Notes: generated by a model from the sequence alone, not told the origin. Positions 45,175 through 53,532 are shown, counted from the stretch's first letter. The stretch: 64,000 bases of DNA from JBBQLG01 sp964251665 (GCA_964251665.1 CAXUKO010000001.1:372001-436000), one strand, 5' to 3'. Numbers and translations: made by a program.

Positions 45175-46050
45175 ATGGGACAAAAGATAAACCCAGTAGG
45201 CTTCCGGCTTGGTATCGTCAAAGGGTGGGACTCAAGCTGGTATGGCGGTAAAGAGTTCTCCGACAAGCTTGTTGAAGACCAGAAAATTCGCAAATATATT
45301 CAGGCTCGTATTCCGAAAGGAGCTATTGCCCGTGTGGTAATCGAGCGTACACTGAAGCGGATCACGTTGACCATTCATACTGCCCGTCCAGGTATAGTTA
45401 TTGGTAAAGGCGGTGGTGAAGTCGATAAGATTAAGGAAGAGCTGAAAAAAATCACTGGTAAGGACGTTCAGATCAACATTTTTGAGATCAAACGGCCTGA
45501 AGTCGATGCCAAACTGATTGGAGAAGCTGTTGCTCAGCAGTTGGAAGCGCGGATTTCGTTCCGCCGTGCTATGAAGCAAGCCATCCAGTCTGCTATTCGG
45601 GTAGGTGCCTTAGGAATCAAAATCAAGGTGTCTGGTCGTTTAGGTGGCGCTGAGATTGCCCGCTCTGAGCAATATAAAGAAGGTCGGGTACCTCTGCATA
45701 CACTCCGCGCCGATATTGATTATGCCTTGTCTGAAGCGCAAACGGTATACGGTAAGATTGGTATTAAGGTTTGGGTATTCAAAGGCGAATTATACGGCAA
45801 ACGTGATCTCTCTCCAGCGGCTCTGATGAGTGCAGCTTCTGCCGGTGAACGTAGCGACCGCGGTGGTGATCGTGGTGACCGCCGGGGTGGTGACCGTCGT
45901 GATGGTGATAACCGGGGTGGTGATCGTCGTGGCGGTGGTGGTGGCCAAAGCCGGGGTAATAATAACCGGGGTGGTGGCGCAGCCGGTGGTAATCGTGGTG
46001 GCGGTCCTGCCGGTGGTGGTAACCGTGGCGGTGGTGGCGGCAGACGCTAA
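45175..46050 (+). CDS. rpsC: 30S ribosomal protein S3 with RGG-rich C-terminal tail
   Basis: 291 residues. Core residues 1-222: GQKINPVGFRLGIVKGWDS, the KH domain motif IHTARPGIVIGKGGGEVDKI (GxxG = GKGG), and the C-domain VSGRLGGAEIARSE with YALSEAQTVYGKIGIKVWVF. This is normal S3, at the mRNA entry tunnel. Residues 223-291 are a tail of Gly (over half), Arg, Asp and Asn with repeated RGG and GDRR units; no fold is expected. The tail is encoded in the same frame with no stop or frameshift. RGG tracts usually bind RNA or drive protein-RNA association. Confidence 0.97.
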   Translation: MGQKINPVGFRLGIVKGWDSSWYGGKEFSDKLVEDQKIRKYIQARIPKGAIARVVIERTLKRITLTIHTARPGIVIGKGGGEVDKIKEELKKITGKDVQINIFEIKRPEVDAKLIGEAVAQQLEARISFRRAMKQAIQSAIRVGALGIKIKVSGRLGGAEIARSEQYKEGRVPLHTLRADIDYALSEAQTVYGKIGIKVWVFKGELYGKRDLSPAALMSAASAGERSDRGGDRGDRRGGDRRDGDNRGGDRRGGGGGQSRGNNNRGGGAAGGNRGGGPAGGGNRGGGGGRR

Positions 46051-46080
46051 TTTCAGTCATCAGTTTAACTGACAAAAACT

Positions 46081-46506
46081 ATGCTACAGCCAAAAAGAAC
46101 TAAGTTTCGTAAAATGCATAAAGGTCGGGTTCGCGGTTTAGCGACTCGTGGGGCAGAAATTGCCTTTGGTACCTTTGCTATAAAATCGCTGGAACCGGGC
46201 TGGATTACAGCCCGCCAGATTGAAGCAGCTCGTATCTCGGTAACCCGGGCCATGAAACGGGAAGGACAAGTTTGGATTCGGATTTTTCCTGATAAGCCAA
46301 TCACCAGTAAGCCTGCTGAAGTACGGATGGGTAAAGGTAAAGGTGCTCCTGAATACTGGGTTGCCGTCGTGAAGCCTGGCACTATTCTGTTTGAAGCGAC
46401 AGGTGTTGATCTGGCTACAGGTAGCGAAGCTCTACGCTTAGCGGCTCAGAAATTGCCGCTCCGCACTAAGTTTGTGGTTCGTCGGGATTATCAGGAGCAG
46501 GAATAG
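46081..46506 (+). CDS. rplP: 50S ribosomal protein L16
   Basis: 141 residues. Signature: MLQPKRTKFRKMHKGRVRG, RITSRQIEAAR-like WITARQIEAARISVTRAMKREG, and RMGKGKGAPEYWVAVVKPG with the functional Arg near the A-site tRNA. Normal length. Thirty bases after rpsC. Confidence 0.98.
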   Translation: MLQPKRTKFRKMHKGRVRGLATRGAEIAFGTFAIKSLEPGWITARQIEAARISVTRAMKREGQVWIRIFPDKPITSKPAEVRMGKGKGAPEYWVAVVKPGTILFEATGVDLATGSEALRLAAQKLPLRTKFVVRRDYQEQE

Positions 46507-46530
46507 CCTCTATTGTAGAGAACCGTAATC

Positions 46531-46734
46531 ATGAAAAGAGAAGAAATTAAAGCATTATCTGTCGCTCAATTGGGCGAGCAGATTGGCGCCGAAAAGGAAC
46601 GTTTGCTGAAGTTGAAGTTTGCTCATGCGGTATCACCGGTCGAAAACCCGATGCGCATCCGTGAAAGTCGTAAACTGATCGCACGCTTATACACTGAACT
46701 AACGGCTAAATCGCGTCAGCAACAGGAAAGCTAA
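46531..46734 (+). CDS. rpmC: 50S ribosomal protein L29
   Basis: 67 residues, two long helices: EIKALSVAQLGEQIGAEKERLLKLKF and AVSPVENPMRIRESRKLIARLYTEL (as blocks). It sits near the tunnel exit beside L23. Twenty-four bases after rplP. Confidence 0.95.
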   Translation: MKREEIKALSVAQLGEQIGAEKERLLKLKFAHAVSPVENPMRIRESRKLIARLYTELTAKSRQQQES

Positions 46735-46746
46735 GTTTTCGTAACG

Positions 46747-47103
46747 ATGGAAAAGCAACAAGAGCCAACACAGCCGGTACAAGACGTAGCGCCTGTTGAA
46801 CAGAATGTACCTGCGACGCAGCAGGAAACCGTAATATCTCAATCTGGGGTTGAGCGGAATGAACGGAAGATTCGGGTGGGCCGAGTAGTTAGTAACAAGA
46901 TGGAGAAATCAATCACCGTTGCTGTAGACCGGAAAGTAAAACACCCAATCTATGGCAAATTCATGACCAAGACTACTAAGTTTATGGCTCATGATGAGAA
47001 AAACGAATGTGGTATCGGCGACACAGTGCGTCTGATGGAAACCCGTCCGTTGAGCAAGAACAAGCGTTGGAGGTTAGTCGAAATTATTGAAAAGGCGAAG
47101 TAA
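46747..47103 (+). CDS. rpsQ: 30S ribosomal protein S17 with N-terminal extension
   Basis: 118 residues. The S17 OB-fold starts near residue 37 (ERKIRVGRVVSNKMEKSITV) and carries the KHPIYGKFMTKTTKFMAHDE block and a C-terminal basic segment. The first 36 residues (rich in Gln, Glu, Pro and Val) are extra compared with the usual 80-90 residue S17. No alternative ATG sits near the core start, so the extension appears real. It binds 16S helix 11 on the 30S body. Confidence 0.95.
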   Translation: MEKQQEPTQPVQDVAPVEQNVPATQQETVISQSGVERNERKIRVGRVVSNKMEKSITVAVDRKVKHPIYGKFMTKTTKFMAHDEKNECGIGDTVRLMETRPLSKNKRWRLVEIIEKAK

Positions 47104-47106
47104 GCC

Positions 47107-47475
47107 ATGATACAGCAAGAATCAAGACTGGGTGTTGCCGACAATAGTGGAGCTAAAGAAGTCCTGTGTATCCGGGTACTGGGTGGTACAGGAAAGCGTT
47201 ATGCCTCGGTTGGTGATAAGATTGTGGTAACGGTGAAGTCAGCTCTTTCATCAAGCAGTATGAAGAAAGGGACTGTATCGAAAGCGGTTATCGTACGTAC
47301 GAAGAAAGAGATTCGGCGTAAAGACGGTTCATATATCCGCTTTGAGGATAATGCCGCTGTACTGCTGAACAACAACGATGAGCCGCGGGGAACGCGGATA
47401 TTCGGGCCGGTAGCCCGGGAATTGCGCGAGAAGCAGTTTATGAAGATTGTATCGTTAGCGCCGGAGGTACTGTAA
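47107..47475 (+). CDS. rplN: 50S ribosomal protein L14
   Basis: 122 residues. MIQQESRLGVADNSGAKEVLCIRVLGG at the N-terminus and the ARELREKQFMKIVSLAPEVL end are diagnostic. It forms an intersubunit bridge with 16S helix 14. Its last codons contain a GGAGGT that lies eight bases before the rplX ATG. Confidence 0.98.
   Translation: MIQQESRLGVADNSGAKEVLCIRVLGGTGKRYASVGDKIVVTVKSALSSSSMKKGTVSKAVIVRTKKEIRRKDGSYIRFEDNAAVLLNNNDEPRGTRIFGPVARELREKQFMKIVSLAPEVL
47463..47468 (+). promoter_or_regulatory. Strong Shine-Dalgarno-like sequence for rplX
   Basis: GGAGGT ends eight bases before the ATG of rplX (47477), an ideal spacing. It is also the coding sequence for the end of L14, so it may be coincidental; most genes here have no such site. 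Confidence 0.5.
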
Positions 47476-47476
47476 T

Positions 47477-47818
47477 ATGGAAAAGAAGAAAGAAGTAAAG
47501 CCTCACAAATTCCACGTCAAAACTGGTGACACTGTTAAAGTGATTGCCGGGAACTCAAAAGGGATGACTGGTAAAGTGCTTGAAGTAATTCGTGAGAAGG
47601 ACCGTGCTAAAGTAGAAGGGGCGCAAATTATCACCAAGCATATCAAGCCAACGGCGCAAACCCCTCAGGGAAGTCTCGAAAAAACGGAAGGCACGATTCA
47701 CATCAGTAATCTGATGGTGATTGATCCCGCCACCGGCGAAGCATCCCGTACGGGACGTAAGCTGAATGATAAGGGGAAATTGCAACGGTTTTCAAAAAAA
47801 TCGGGCAACCTTATCTAA
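47477..47818 (+). CDS. rplX: 50S ribosomal protein L24
   Basis: 113 residues. KOW domain HVKTGDTVKVIAGNSKGMTGKVLEV, then AKVEGAQIITKHIKP and the C-terminal VIDPATGEASRTGRKLND. An initiator of 50S assembly. It has one of the few clear Shine-Dalgarno-like sequences in the window. The next gene begins 31 bases downstream of its stop. Confidence 0.97.
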   Translation: MEKKKEVKPHKFHVKTGDTVKVIAGNSKGMTGKVLEVIREKDRAKVEGAQIITKHIKPTAQTPQGSLEKTEGTIHISNLMVIDPATGEASRTGRKLNDKGKLQRFSKKSGNLI

Positions 47819-47849
47819 GCGTTTCAACACCTTAAAACGAGATAAGACC

Positions 47850-48404
47850 GTGGCAACGCCAAGATTGAAAGATAAATTCGTCCAGGAGATAATCCCTCAG
47901 CTACAGGATAAATTTCAGTACAAGTCGCTTATGCAGGTACCGAAACTGAGCAAAATTGTCATTAACAAAGGCATTGGTGCAGCTGTAGCCGATAAGAAGT
48001 TAGTAGATGTGGGTGTAGAAGAGTTAACGACCATTACGGGTCAGAAAGCTATTCCAACTATTTCGAAGAAAGCCGTATCTAACTTTAAACTAAGGGAGAA
48101 CATGCCCATTGGTGCTAAGGTTACATTACGGGGCGACAAGATGTACGAATTCCTTGACCGTTTAACGACTGTGGCTTTGCCCCGGGTTCGTGACTTTAAA
48201 GGAATTAGTGATAAAGGTTTTGATGGGCGTGGCAACTATACCTTTGGGGTACAGGAGCAGATCATATTTCCTGAAATCAGTATTGATAAAGTGGCCCGCA
48301 TTTCGGGAATGGACATCACATTTGTGACAACCGCTCCTACCGACGCTGAGAGTTTTGAATTGTTAAAAGCGTTGGGAATGCCCTTCGCGACGACTAAGAA
48401 ATAA
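47850..48404 (+). CDS. rplE: 50S ribosomal protein L5
   Basis: 184 residues from GTG 47850 (then ATPRLKDKFVQEIIP). A longer frame begins at ATG 47766 inside rplX but adds a non-conserved N-terminus, so GTG is preferred. Signature: VPKLSKIVINKGIGAAVADKK, KLRENMPIGAKVTLRGD-like NFKLRENMPIGAKVTLRG, and ISGMDITFVTTAPTD. L5 holds 5S rRNA in the central protuberance. Confidence 0.96.
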   Translation: MATPRLKDKFVQEIIPQLQDKFQYKSLMQVPKLSKIVINKGIGAAVADKKLVDVGVEELTTITGQKAIPTISKKAVSNFKLRENMPIGAKVTLRGDKMYEFLDRLTTVALPRVRDFKGISDKGFDGRGNYTFGVQEQIIFPEISIDKVARISGMDITFVTTAPTDAESFELLKALGMPFATTKK

Positions 48405-48425
48405 CAACCGTACAGGTTAAACCTC

Positions 48426-48695
48426 ATGGCAAAAGAATCACTAAAGGCAAAGGAACGTAAGCGGGAAGCAATGGTAGCTAAATATGCTGAAAAGCGTAAA
48501 GCTCTTAAAGCTGCCGGTGACTATCTGGGACTCGATAAGCTTCCAAAAGATGCTTCACCAGTTCGTTTGCACAACCGTTGCAAACTAACCGGTCGTCCCC
48601 GTGGCTATATGCGTAAATTCGGTATCTCACGGGTAACATTCCGTGAAATGGCCAGTGCCGGTAAAATCCCAGGAGTAACAAAGGCAAGTTGGTAA
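48426..48695 (+). CDS. rpsN: 30S ribosomal protein S14, zinc-free type
   Basis: 89 residues. Core RLHNRCKLTGRPRGYMRKFGISRVTFREMA is diagnostic. There is no CxxC pair; only one Cys is present, so this is the long zinc-independent type. It is a 30S head protein. After it comes a gap of 109 bases with an internal promoter before rpsH. Confidence 0.97.
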   Translation: MAKESLKAKERKREAMVAKYAEKRKALKAAGDYLGLDKLPKDASPVRLHNRCKLTGRPRGYMRKFGISRVTFREMASAGKIPGVTKASW

Positions 48696-48750
48696 GTAAG
48701 CCGTCAGTTGACGTCCTTAAATACCATTTTCATTTGTGATTCAGTTTCCG

Positions 48751-48758
48751 TAATTTTG
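48751..48758 (+). promoter_or_regulatory. Bacteroidetes -7 element before rpsH
   Basis: TAATTTTG fits TAnnTTTG, 46 bases upstream of the rpsH ATG, in the only sizeable gap inside the spc operon. A TTTG at 48733-48736 is too close (14 bases), so the -33 match is poor. Confidence 0.4.
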
Positions 48759-48804
48759 CAAACCCTTTTCAAAAACAGGGCATTGCAAGCAACTTCTTGC
48801 AGAA

Positions 48805-49203
48805 ATGAATACAGATCCAATAGCAGATTTCCTGACCCGTGTCAGAAACGCCATCCGGGCGAAGCACCGGATTGTAGAGATTCCTGCCTCGAACATAAAG
48901 AAGGAAATTACCAAAGTTTTGTATGACAAAGGTTACATACAAAACTACAAATTCGATGAAGTTGGCCCTCAGGGAACAATTAAAATCGCACTTAAGTACA
49001 ACCCTGTTACGAAGCAACCTGCTATTGTGGATTTGCAACGCGTAAGCCGTCCCGGTTTACGTCAGTACCGGGGTGCTGATCACATGCCGCGTATTCTGAA
49101 CGGCTTGGGTGTCGCTATCGTTTCTACCTCCAAAGGAGTAATGACTGATAAAGAAGCTCGGACGCAGAATGTGGGTGGTGAAGTGTTGTGTTACGTTTAT
49201 TAA
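48805..49203 (+). CDS. rpsH: 30S ribosomal protein S8
   Basis: 132 residues. Signatures: TDPIADFLTRVRNAIRAKHR near the start and the C-terminal SKGVMTDKEARTQNVGGEVLCYVY. S8 binds the central domain of 16S rRNA and in E. coli represses the spc operon. Its own leader here carries a possible promoter. Confidence 0.98.
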   Translation: MNTDPIADFLTRVRNAIRAKHRIVEIPASNIKKEITKVLYDKGYIQNYKFDEVGPQGTIKIALKYNPVTKQPAIVDLQRVSRPGLRQYRGADHMPRILNGLGVAIVSTSKGVMTDKEARTQNVGGEVLCYVY

Positions 49204-49215
49204 TAAGTCAGCACT

Positions 49216-49773
49216 ATGTCACGCGTAGGAAATAAGATTATCGCACTGCCCGCCGGCGTATCGTTGTCTATTGATGATAGCAATGTAGTAACGGTCAAAG
49301 GGCCGAAGGGTACATTGACACAGGCCGTTGACCGTGATATCACTGTTGCGGTTGAAGAGAACAACATTCGTGTTACCCGCCCAACGGAACAAAAGCGTCA
49401 TAAAGCCATGCATGGCTTGTACCGATCTCTTGTAAATAACATGATCGTTGGTGTAAGCACGGGTTATAAGATTGAGTTAGAAATTATTGGGGTTGGCTAT
49501 AAAGCTACTGCTACTAATAACATACTCGAACTTAACCTTGGTTATTCACACAACGTTTATCTGGCCGTTCCACCTGAGATTAAGGTAGCTGCTGTTACTG
49601 AAAAAGGTCAAAGCCCCAAAGTAATATTAGAAGGAACTGATAAACAACTGATCGGCGATGTAGCGGCTAAGATTCGTTCGTTGCGGAAAGTTGAGCCATA
49701 CAAAGGCAAAGGTATCCGATTTGTGGGTGAAGTTATTCGTCGTAAGGCGGGCAAGTCTTCGTCCAAGAAGTAA
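49216..49773 (+). CDS. rplF: 50S ribosomal protein L6
   Basis: 185 residues, two similar domains. SRVGNKIIALPAGVSLSI, then the GYKIELEIIGVGYKATATNN block and the end with KGKGIRFVGEVIRRKAGKSS. It lies near the sarcin-ricin loop. Twelve bases after rpsH. Confidence 0.98.
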   Translation: MSRVGNKIIALPAGVSLSIDDSNVVTVKGPKGTLTQAVDRDITVAVEENNIRVTRPTEQKRHKAMHGLYRSLVNNMIVGVSTGYKIELEIIGVGYKATATNNILELNLGYSHNVYLAVPPEIKVAAVTEKGQSPKVILEGTDKQLIGDVAAKIRSLRKVEPYKGKGIRFVGEVIRRKAGKSSSKK

Positions 49774-49804
49774 GTAAGGGCCTATTTGGTTGGAATCAAA
49801 TAAA

Positions 49805-50158
49805 ATGGCAAAGACAAAGCAAGACAGAAGACAGCGAATCAAGTATTCGATTCGCGCTAAGATTTCAGGAACGGCTGTACGCCCCCGCCTGTCCGTTTTT
49901 CGTTCAAACAAGGCGATTTACGCTCAAATCATTGATGATGTATCTGGCCATACGCTGGTAGCTGCTTCATCAATGGAGTTGAAAAGTGAAGTGACTGGTA
50001 ACACGGTTGAAACCGCGAAGAAGGTTGGTCAGCGTTTGGCTGAAAAGGCAACGGCCAATAACATCGACGCCGTTGTATTCGACCGGAATGGTTACCTGTA
50101 TCACGGTAAAGTGAAAGCATTGGCCGAAGGAGCCCGTGAGGGAGGTCTTAAATTTTAA
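49805..50158 (+). CDS. rplR: 50S ribosomal protein L18
   Basis: 117 residues from ATG 49805 (MAKTKQDRRQRIKYSIRAKI). Signature: RPRLSVFRSNKAIYAQIID and the C-terminal VVFDRNGYLYHGKVKALAEGAREGGL. Binds 5S rRNA with L5. Its stop overlaps the start of rpsE by one base. Confidence 0.97.
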   Translation: MAKTKQDRRQRIKYSIRAKISGTAVRPRLSVFRSNKAIYAQIIDDVSGHTLVAASSMELKSEVTGNTVETAKKVGQRLAEKATANNIDAVVFDRNGYLYHGKVKALAEGAREGGLKF

Positions 50159-50685
50159 TGGATCGAATGACAACGAACGCAGCAAGACCGACTAAGGTAA
50201 ATGAGTCGGACCTCAAAGAACGAGTTGTAGCTATAAATCGGGTAGCCAAAGTAGTAAAAGGTGGTCGTCGGTTTAGTTTCTCGGCTATTGTCGTAGTAGG
50301 TGACGGAAACGGCGTAGTAGGTTATGGATTGGGGAAAGCCAATGAAGTAACAGATGCTATAGCAAAAGGTACAGAGGATGCAAAGAAAAATCTATTTCAG
50401 ATTTCTCTGTTAAAGCACACAGTACCACACGATATGGAAGGCAAGTTTAGCGGTGGATTTATTCTGCTGAAGCCAGCTGCGCCAGGCACAGGTGTAATTG
50501 CCGGGGGTGCAATGCGTGCTGTACTTGAAAGCGCTGGCGTGCGTGATGTACTGGCAAAATCAAAAGGTTCGTCTAATCCACACAATGTGGTCAAGGCAAC
50601 AATTGATGCCCTGCTAAAAATGCGTAATCCTCATCAGGTCGCTTTTCAACGACAGGTTTCTGTAGCAAAAGTTTTTAACGGTTAA
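50158..50685 (+). CDS. rpsE: 30S ribosomal protein S5
   Basis: 175 residues from ATG 50158, overlapping the stop of rplR (TAATG). Signature: ERVVAINRVAKVVKGGRRFSF, GYGLGKANEVTDAIAKG and APGTGVIAGGAMRAVLESAG. S5 affects accuracy and mRNA unwinding at the entry channel. A GGAGGT sits upstream within rplR at 11 bases distance, probably chance. Confidence 0.98.
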   Translation: MDRMTTNAARPTKVNESDLKERVVAINRVAKVVKGGRRFSFSAIVVVGDGNGVVGYGLGKANEVTDAIAKGTEDAKKNLFQISLLKHTVPHDMEGKFSGGFILLKPAAPGTGVIAGGAMRAVLESAGVRDVLAKSKGSSNPHNVVKATIDALLKMRNPHQVAFQRQVSVAKVFNG

Positions 50686-50696
50686 GCACGGTAGAC

Positions 50697-50876
50697 ATGG
50701 CACGAATACGCATTACGCAAACGGGCAGTCAGATTGATCGTCCGAAGACGCAAAAAAATACCCTGAAGTCACTGGGCTTAGGTCGTATTAACAAAAGCAT
50801 TGAATTGGAACATACTCCTTCACTTGCTGGTACAATTTTAAAGGTTCAGCATTTAGTAAAGGTTGAAGAAATCTAA
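50697..50876 (+). CDS. rpmD: 50S ribosomal protein L30
   Basis: 59 residues. ARIRITQTGSQIDRPKTQKN at the N-terminus and the helix SLGLGRINKSIELEHTPSLAG are the L30 pattern. Small 50S protein between rpsE and rplO; 11 bases after rpsE and 12 before rplO. Confidence 0.95.
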   Translation: MARIRITQTGSQIDRPKTQKNTLKSLGLGRINKSIELEHTPSLAGTILKVQHLVKVEEI

Positions 50877-50888
50877 TAATTATCACTA

Positions 50889-51383
50889 ATGAATTTAAGT
50901 ACCTTAAAACCGGCAGAAGGATCAGTAAAGCAGCGCAAGCGAGTCGGTCGCGGTCAAGGCTCGGGTATGGGCGGTACGTCAACCCGTGGTCATAAAGGCG
51001 CTCAGTCCCGTTCGGGCTATAGTCGTAAATTAAGTTTCGAAGGTGGTCAAATGCCATTACAGCGCCGGGTTCCGAAGTTTGGCTTCAAAAACCCAACCCG
51101 TGTAGAATACAAGCCAATCAATCTTGATGCTATTCAAGCTTTGGTTGAAAGCACTGGTGCAACGGTTGTTGATCTTTCGTTTTTACAAGAGCATGGACTG
51201 GCTACTCGTAAAGATTTGATCAAGGTTTTGAACCGGGGCGAATTTACCGCTGCCATTGAAGTGATTGCACATGGCTTCTCTGCTACAGCAAAAGAAGCTA
51301 TCGAGAAAGCCGGTGGTAAAGCCACGGTTCTACAACGTAACGCATCTACGCAAACGCCATCTACTGAGGTAGGCAACGACTGA
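50889..51383 (+). CDS. rplO: 50S ribosomal protein L15
   Basis: 164 residues. Gly-rich N-terminal extension that reaches into rRNA (KRVGRGQGSGMGGTSTRGHKG), then GGQMPLQRRVPKFGF, and the globular C-domain. The last 15 or so residues (NASTQTPSTEVGND) are a polar tail beyond the normal end. secY follows after 11 bases. Confidence 0.97.
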   Translation: MNLSTLKPAEGSVKQRKRVGRGQGSGMGGTSTRGHKGAQSRSGYSRKLSFEGGQMPLQRRVPKFGFKNPTRVEYKPINLDAIQALVESTGATVVDLSFLQEHGLATRKDLIKVLNRGEFTAAIEVIAHGFSATAKEAIEKAGGKATVLQRNASTQTPSTEVGND

Positions 51384-51394
51384 TTTAGTGTTCT

Positions 51395-52708
51395 ATGAAC
51401 CAATTCATCGCCACTCTTAAGAATATATTTTCAATCGAGGAGTTGAGAACCCGTATTCTCAACACTCTTTTGTTTATCACGGTTTTCCGATTGGGAACAC
51501 ATATTGTGCTACCCGGTGTGGATCCAAGCCGTATGAATCTAACCCCACAAGGGCTATTAGGTTTGCTGGATACTTTTCTGGGAGGGGCGTTTAGCCGGGC
51601 ATCAATTTTTGCCCTGGGTATTATGCCGTATATCTCGGCATCTATTGCTATTCAGTTGCTTACACTTGCATTACCCTACTTTCAGAAAATGCAGAAAGAA
51701 GGGGAATCTGGTCGTAAAAAGCTGAATCAAATTACACGGGTGCTGACCATCTTTGTGACAGCTATTCAGGCTATAACTTACATAGCGACGACAGTTCCTA
51801 AAGAAGCTGTTTTCATTGATTATAGCTTGTTCAAAATTGCTTCGGTTTTCATTCTGACGGCCGGTACAATCTTCTGTATGTGGCTGGGTGAGCGTATAAC
51901 GGATAAAGGCATAGGCAACGGTATCTCCATGATCATCATGATTGGTATTGTGTCTCGGCTTCCAGGCGCGATTTACGGAGAAGCCCTTTCACGGGGGACA
52001 GCGCAATTGCTGGTCTTTGTATTAGAAATCGTTGCCTTGTATTTCGTTGTAATGGGTGCTGTTCTAATAACGCAGGCAGTTCGTCGGATTCCTATTCAGT
52101 ATGCAAAGCAGGTAGTAGGTAACAAGGTGGTTGGCGGACAACGGCAGTATCTTCCATTGAAGCTGAATGCAGCTGGCGTTATGCCAATTATTTTTGCTCA
52201 GGCCTTAATGTTTGTTCCTGCTTTCGCAGCTGGTTTAGCTGCTGATAAGAGCGATATGGCTGCGAACATACAAAGTGTGTTTCAAACTCCTACCTCCTGG
52301 CAGTATAGTCTCGTGTTTGCTGTATTGATTATCGTATTTACGTTTTTCTATACAGCAATTTCGGTAAATCCAACTCAAATCGCTGACGATATGAAGCGTA
52401 GTGGCGGGTTTATTCCAGGTGTGAAACCGGGTATACAAACATCCGATTATATCGGTACTGTACTTGACCACATTACTTTACCTGGTGCCATTATGCTGGC
52501 TATAGTGGCTATTTTGCCCTCTATAGCTAATGTGTTGGGGATGACCAGTGGGTTTGCACAGTTCTTCGGGGGAACATCCTTACTTATCATGGTAGGTGTT
52601 GTGCTGGATACACTACAGCAAATCGAAAGCTACCTGCTCATGCGTCGGTACGAAGGTTTGATGAAGTCAGGCCGGGTTAAAGGGCGCACCGAAAGTGTGG
52701 CGGCCTGA
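51395..52708 (+). CDS. secY: Preprotein translocase subunit SecY
   Basis: 437 residues, ten membrane helices. Signature segments: GIMPYISASIAIQLL near the plug, GQRQYLPLKLNAAGVMPIIFAQ before helix 7, the SFFYTAISVNPTQIADDMKRSGGFIPGVKPG-type loop (FYTAISVNPTQIADDMK, SGGFIPGVKPG), which contacts SecA and ribosomes. It forms the protein-conducting channel with SecE. Eleven bases before map. Confidence 0.98.
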   Translation: MNQFIATLKNIFSIEELRTRILNTLLFITVFRLGTHIVLPGVDPSRMNLTPQGLLGLLDTFLGGAFSRASIFALGIMPYISASIAIQLLTLALPYFQKMQKEGESGRKKLNQITRVLTIFVTAIQAITYIATTVPKEAVFIDYSLFKIASVFILTAGTIFCMWLGERITDKGIGNGISMIIMIGIVSRLPGAIYGEALSRGTAQLLVFVLEIVALYFVVMGAVLITQAVRRIPIQYAKQVVGNKVVGGQRQYLPLKLNAAGVMPIIFAQALMFVPAFAAGLAADKSDMAANIQSVFQTPTSWQYSLVFAVLIIVFTFFYTAISVNPTQIADDMKRSGGFIPGVKPGIQTSDYIGTVLDHITLPGAIMLAIVAILPSIANVLGMTSGFAQFFGGTSLLIMVGVVLDTLQQIESYLLMRRYEGLMKSGRVKGRTESVAA

Positions 52709-52710
52709 AA

Positions 52711-52715
52711 GGAGG
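52711..52715 (+). promoter_or_regulatory. Shine-Dalgarno-like sequence for map
   Basis: AAAGGAGG ends four bases before the ATG at 52720. The spacing is short, but it lies in the intergenic space and not in a codon-constrained region, so it may be functional in a lineage that rarely uses such sites. Confidence 0.5.
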
Positions 52716-52719
52716 CATA

Positions 52720-53532
52720 ATGATATTTTTGAGAAGTGATCAGGAAATAGAGCTGATAAAAGTTAGTGGTCAGGTACTGGGTCGGGCTCATGCTGAAGTA
52801 GCCAAGCTAATCCGGCCCGGCGTGACAACTAAGGAACTTGATGAAGTAGCTGAAACGTTTATACGGGATAATGGTGGTTTACCATCCTTTAAAGGGTATA
52901 ACAAGTTTCCTGCATCATTGTGTATCTCAGTTAATGATGTAGTGGTTCATGGTTTTCCAAGCCGGTATGAACTTCGTGACGGAGATATCGTTTCCATTGA
53001 TTGCGGTGTACTTCTAAACGGCTATCATGCGGATAGCGCTTATACGTATCCAATTGGTGAAGTAAGCTTGGGTGTTCGCAAATTGTTAGCTCGCACCAAA
53101 GAATCGCTTTACTTAGGTGTTGAAAGAGCAATTGACGGCAACCGAATCGGCGACATTGGCTATGCGATTCAGACGTATACCGAGCGCTTTGGATACTCCG
53201 TTGTTCGCGAATTAGTTGGGCATGGCGTGGGTAAAAGCCTTCATGAAAGTCCCGAAGTTCCTAACTATGGTAAGCGTGGACAGGGACCTAAGCTCAAGGA
53301 GGGTATGGTACTGGCCATCGAACCAATGATTAATTTCGGTAAAAAGGGAATCTTTCAGGAGCGTGATGGCTGGACAATTCGTACGGTTGATCGCAAACCA
53401 TCCGCTCATTTCGAGCACACGGTTGCAATACGTAAAGGAAAGCCTGAAATATTAACAACGTTTGAATACATTGAAGAAGTCACCGCTAATACCAGCATGA
53501 CGATCGAACTAAATCCGGTCACGGCGGCTTAA
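52720..53532 (+). CDS. map: Type I methionine aminopeptidase
   Basis: 270 residues. All metal ligands are visible in order: SIDCGVLLNGYHADSAYTY (two Asp), VGHGVGKSLHE (His), AIEPMIN (Glu), and the final Glu near HFEHTVAIRKGKPEILT. It removes the initiator Met from nascent proteins. The C-terminal 18 residues (EVTANTSMTIELNPVTAA) are slightly longer than usual. It sits between secY and infA, the usual position. Confidence 0.97.
   Translation: MIFLRSDQEIELIKVSGQVLGRAHAEVAKLIRPGVTTKELDEVAETFIRDNGGLPSFKGYNKFPASLCISVNDVVVHGFPSRYELRDGDIVSIDCGVLLNGYHADSAYTYPIGEVSLGVRKLLARTKESLYLGVERAIDGNRIGDIGYAIQTYTERFGYSVVRELVGHGVGKSLHESPEVPNYGKRGQGPKLKEGMVLAIEPMINFGKKGIFQERDGWTIRTVDRKPSAHFEHTVAIRKGKPEILTTFEYIEEVTANTSMTIELNPVTAA

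Noticed and set aside
45841..46050. Repeat-like DNA of the S3 tail considered as a CRISPR or tandem array
   Set aside because: Units are irregular, codon-phased and within an open frame; no spacers of constant size.
45779..46075. Minus-strand reading frame rich in His and Gly opposite the S3 tail
   Set aside because: It is the antisense of the repetitive GGT/CGT codons; its composition is forced by the repeat and there is no start or operon context.
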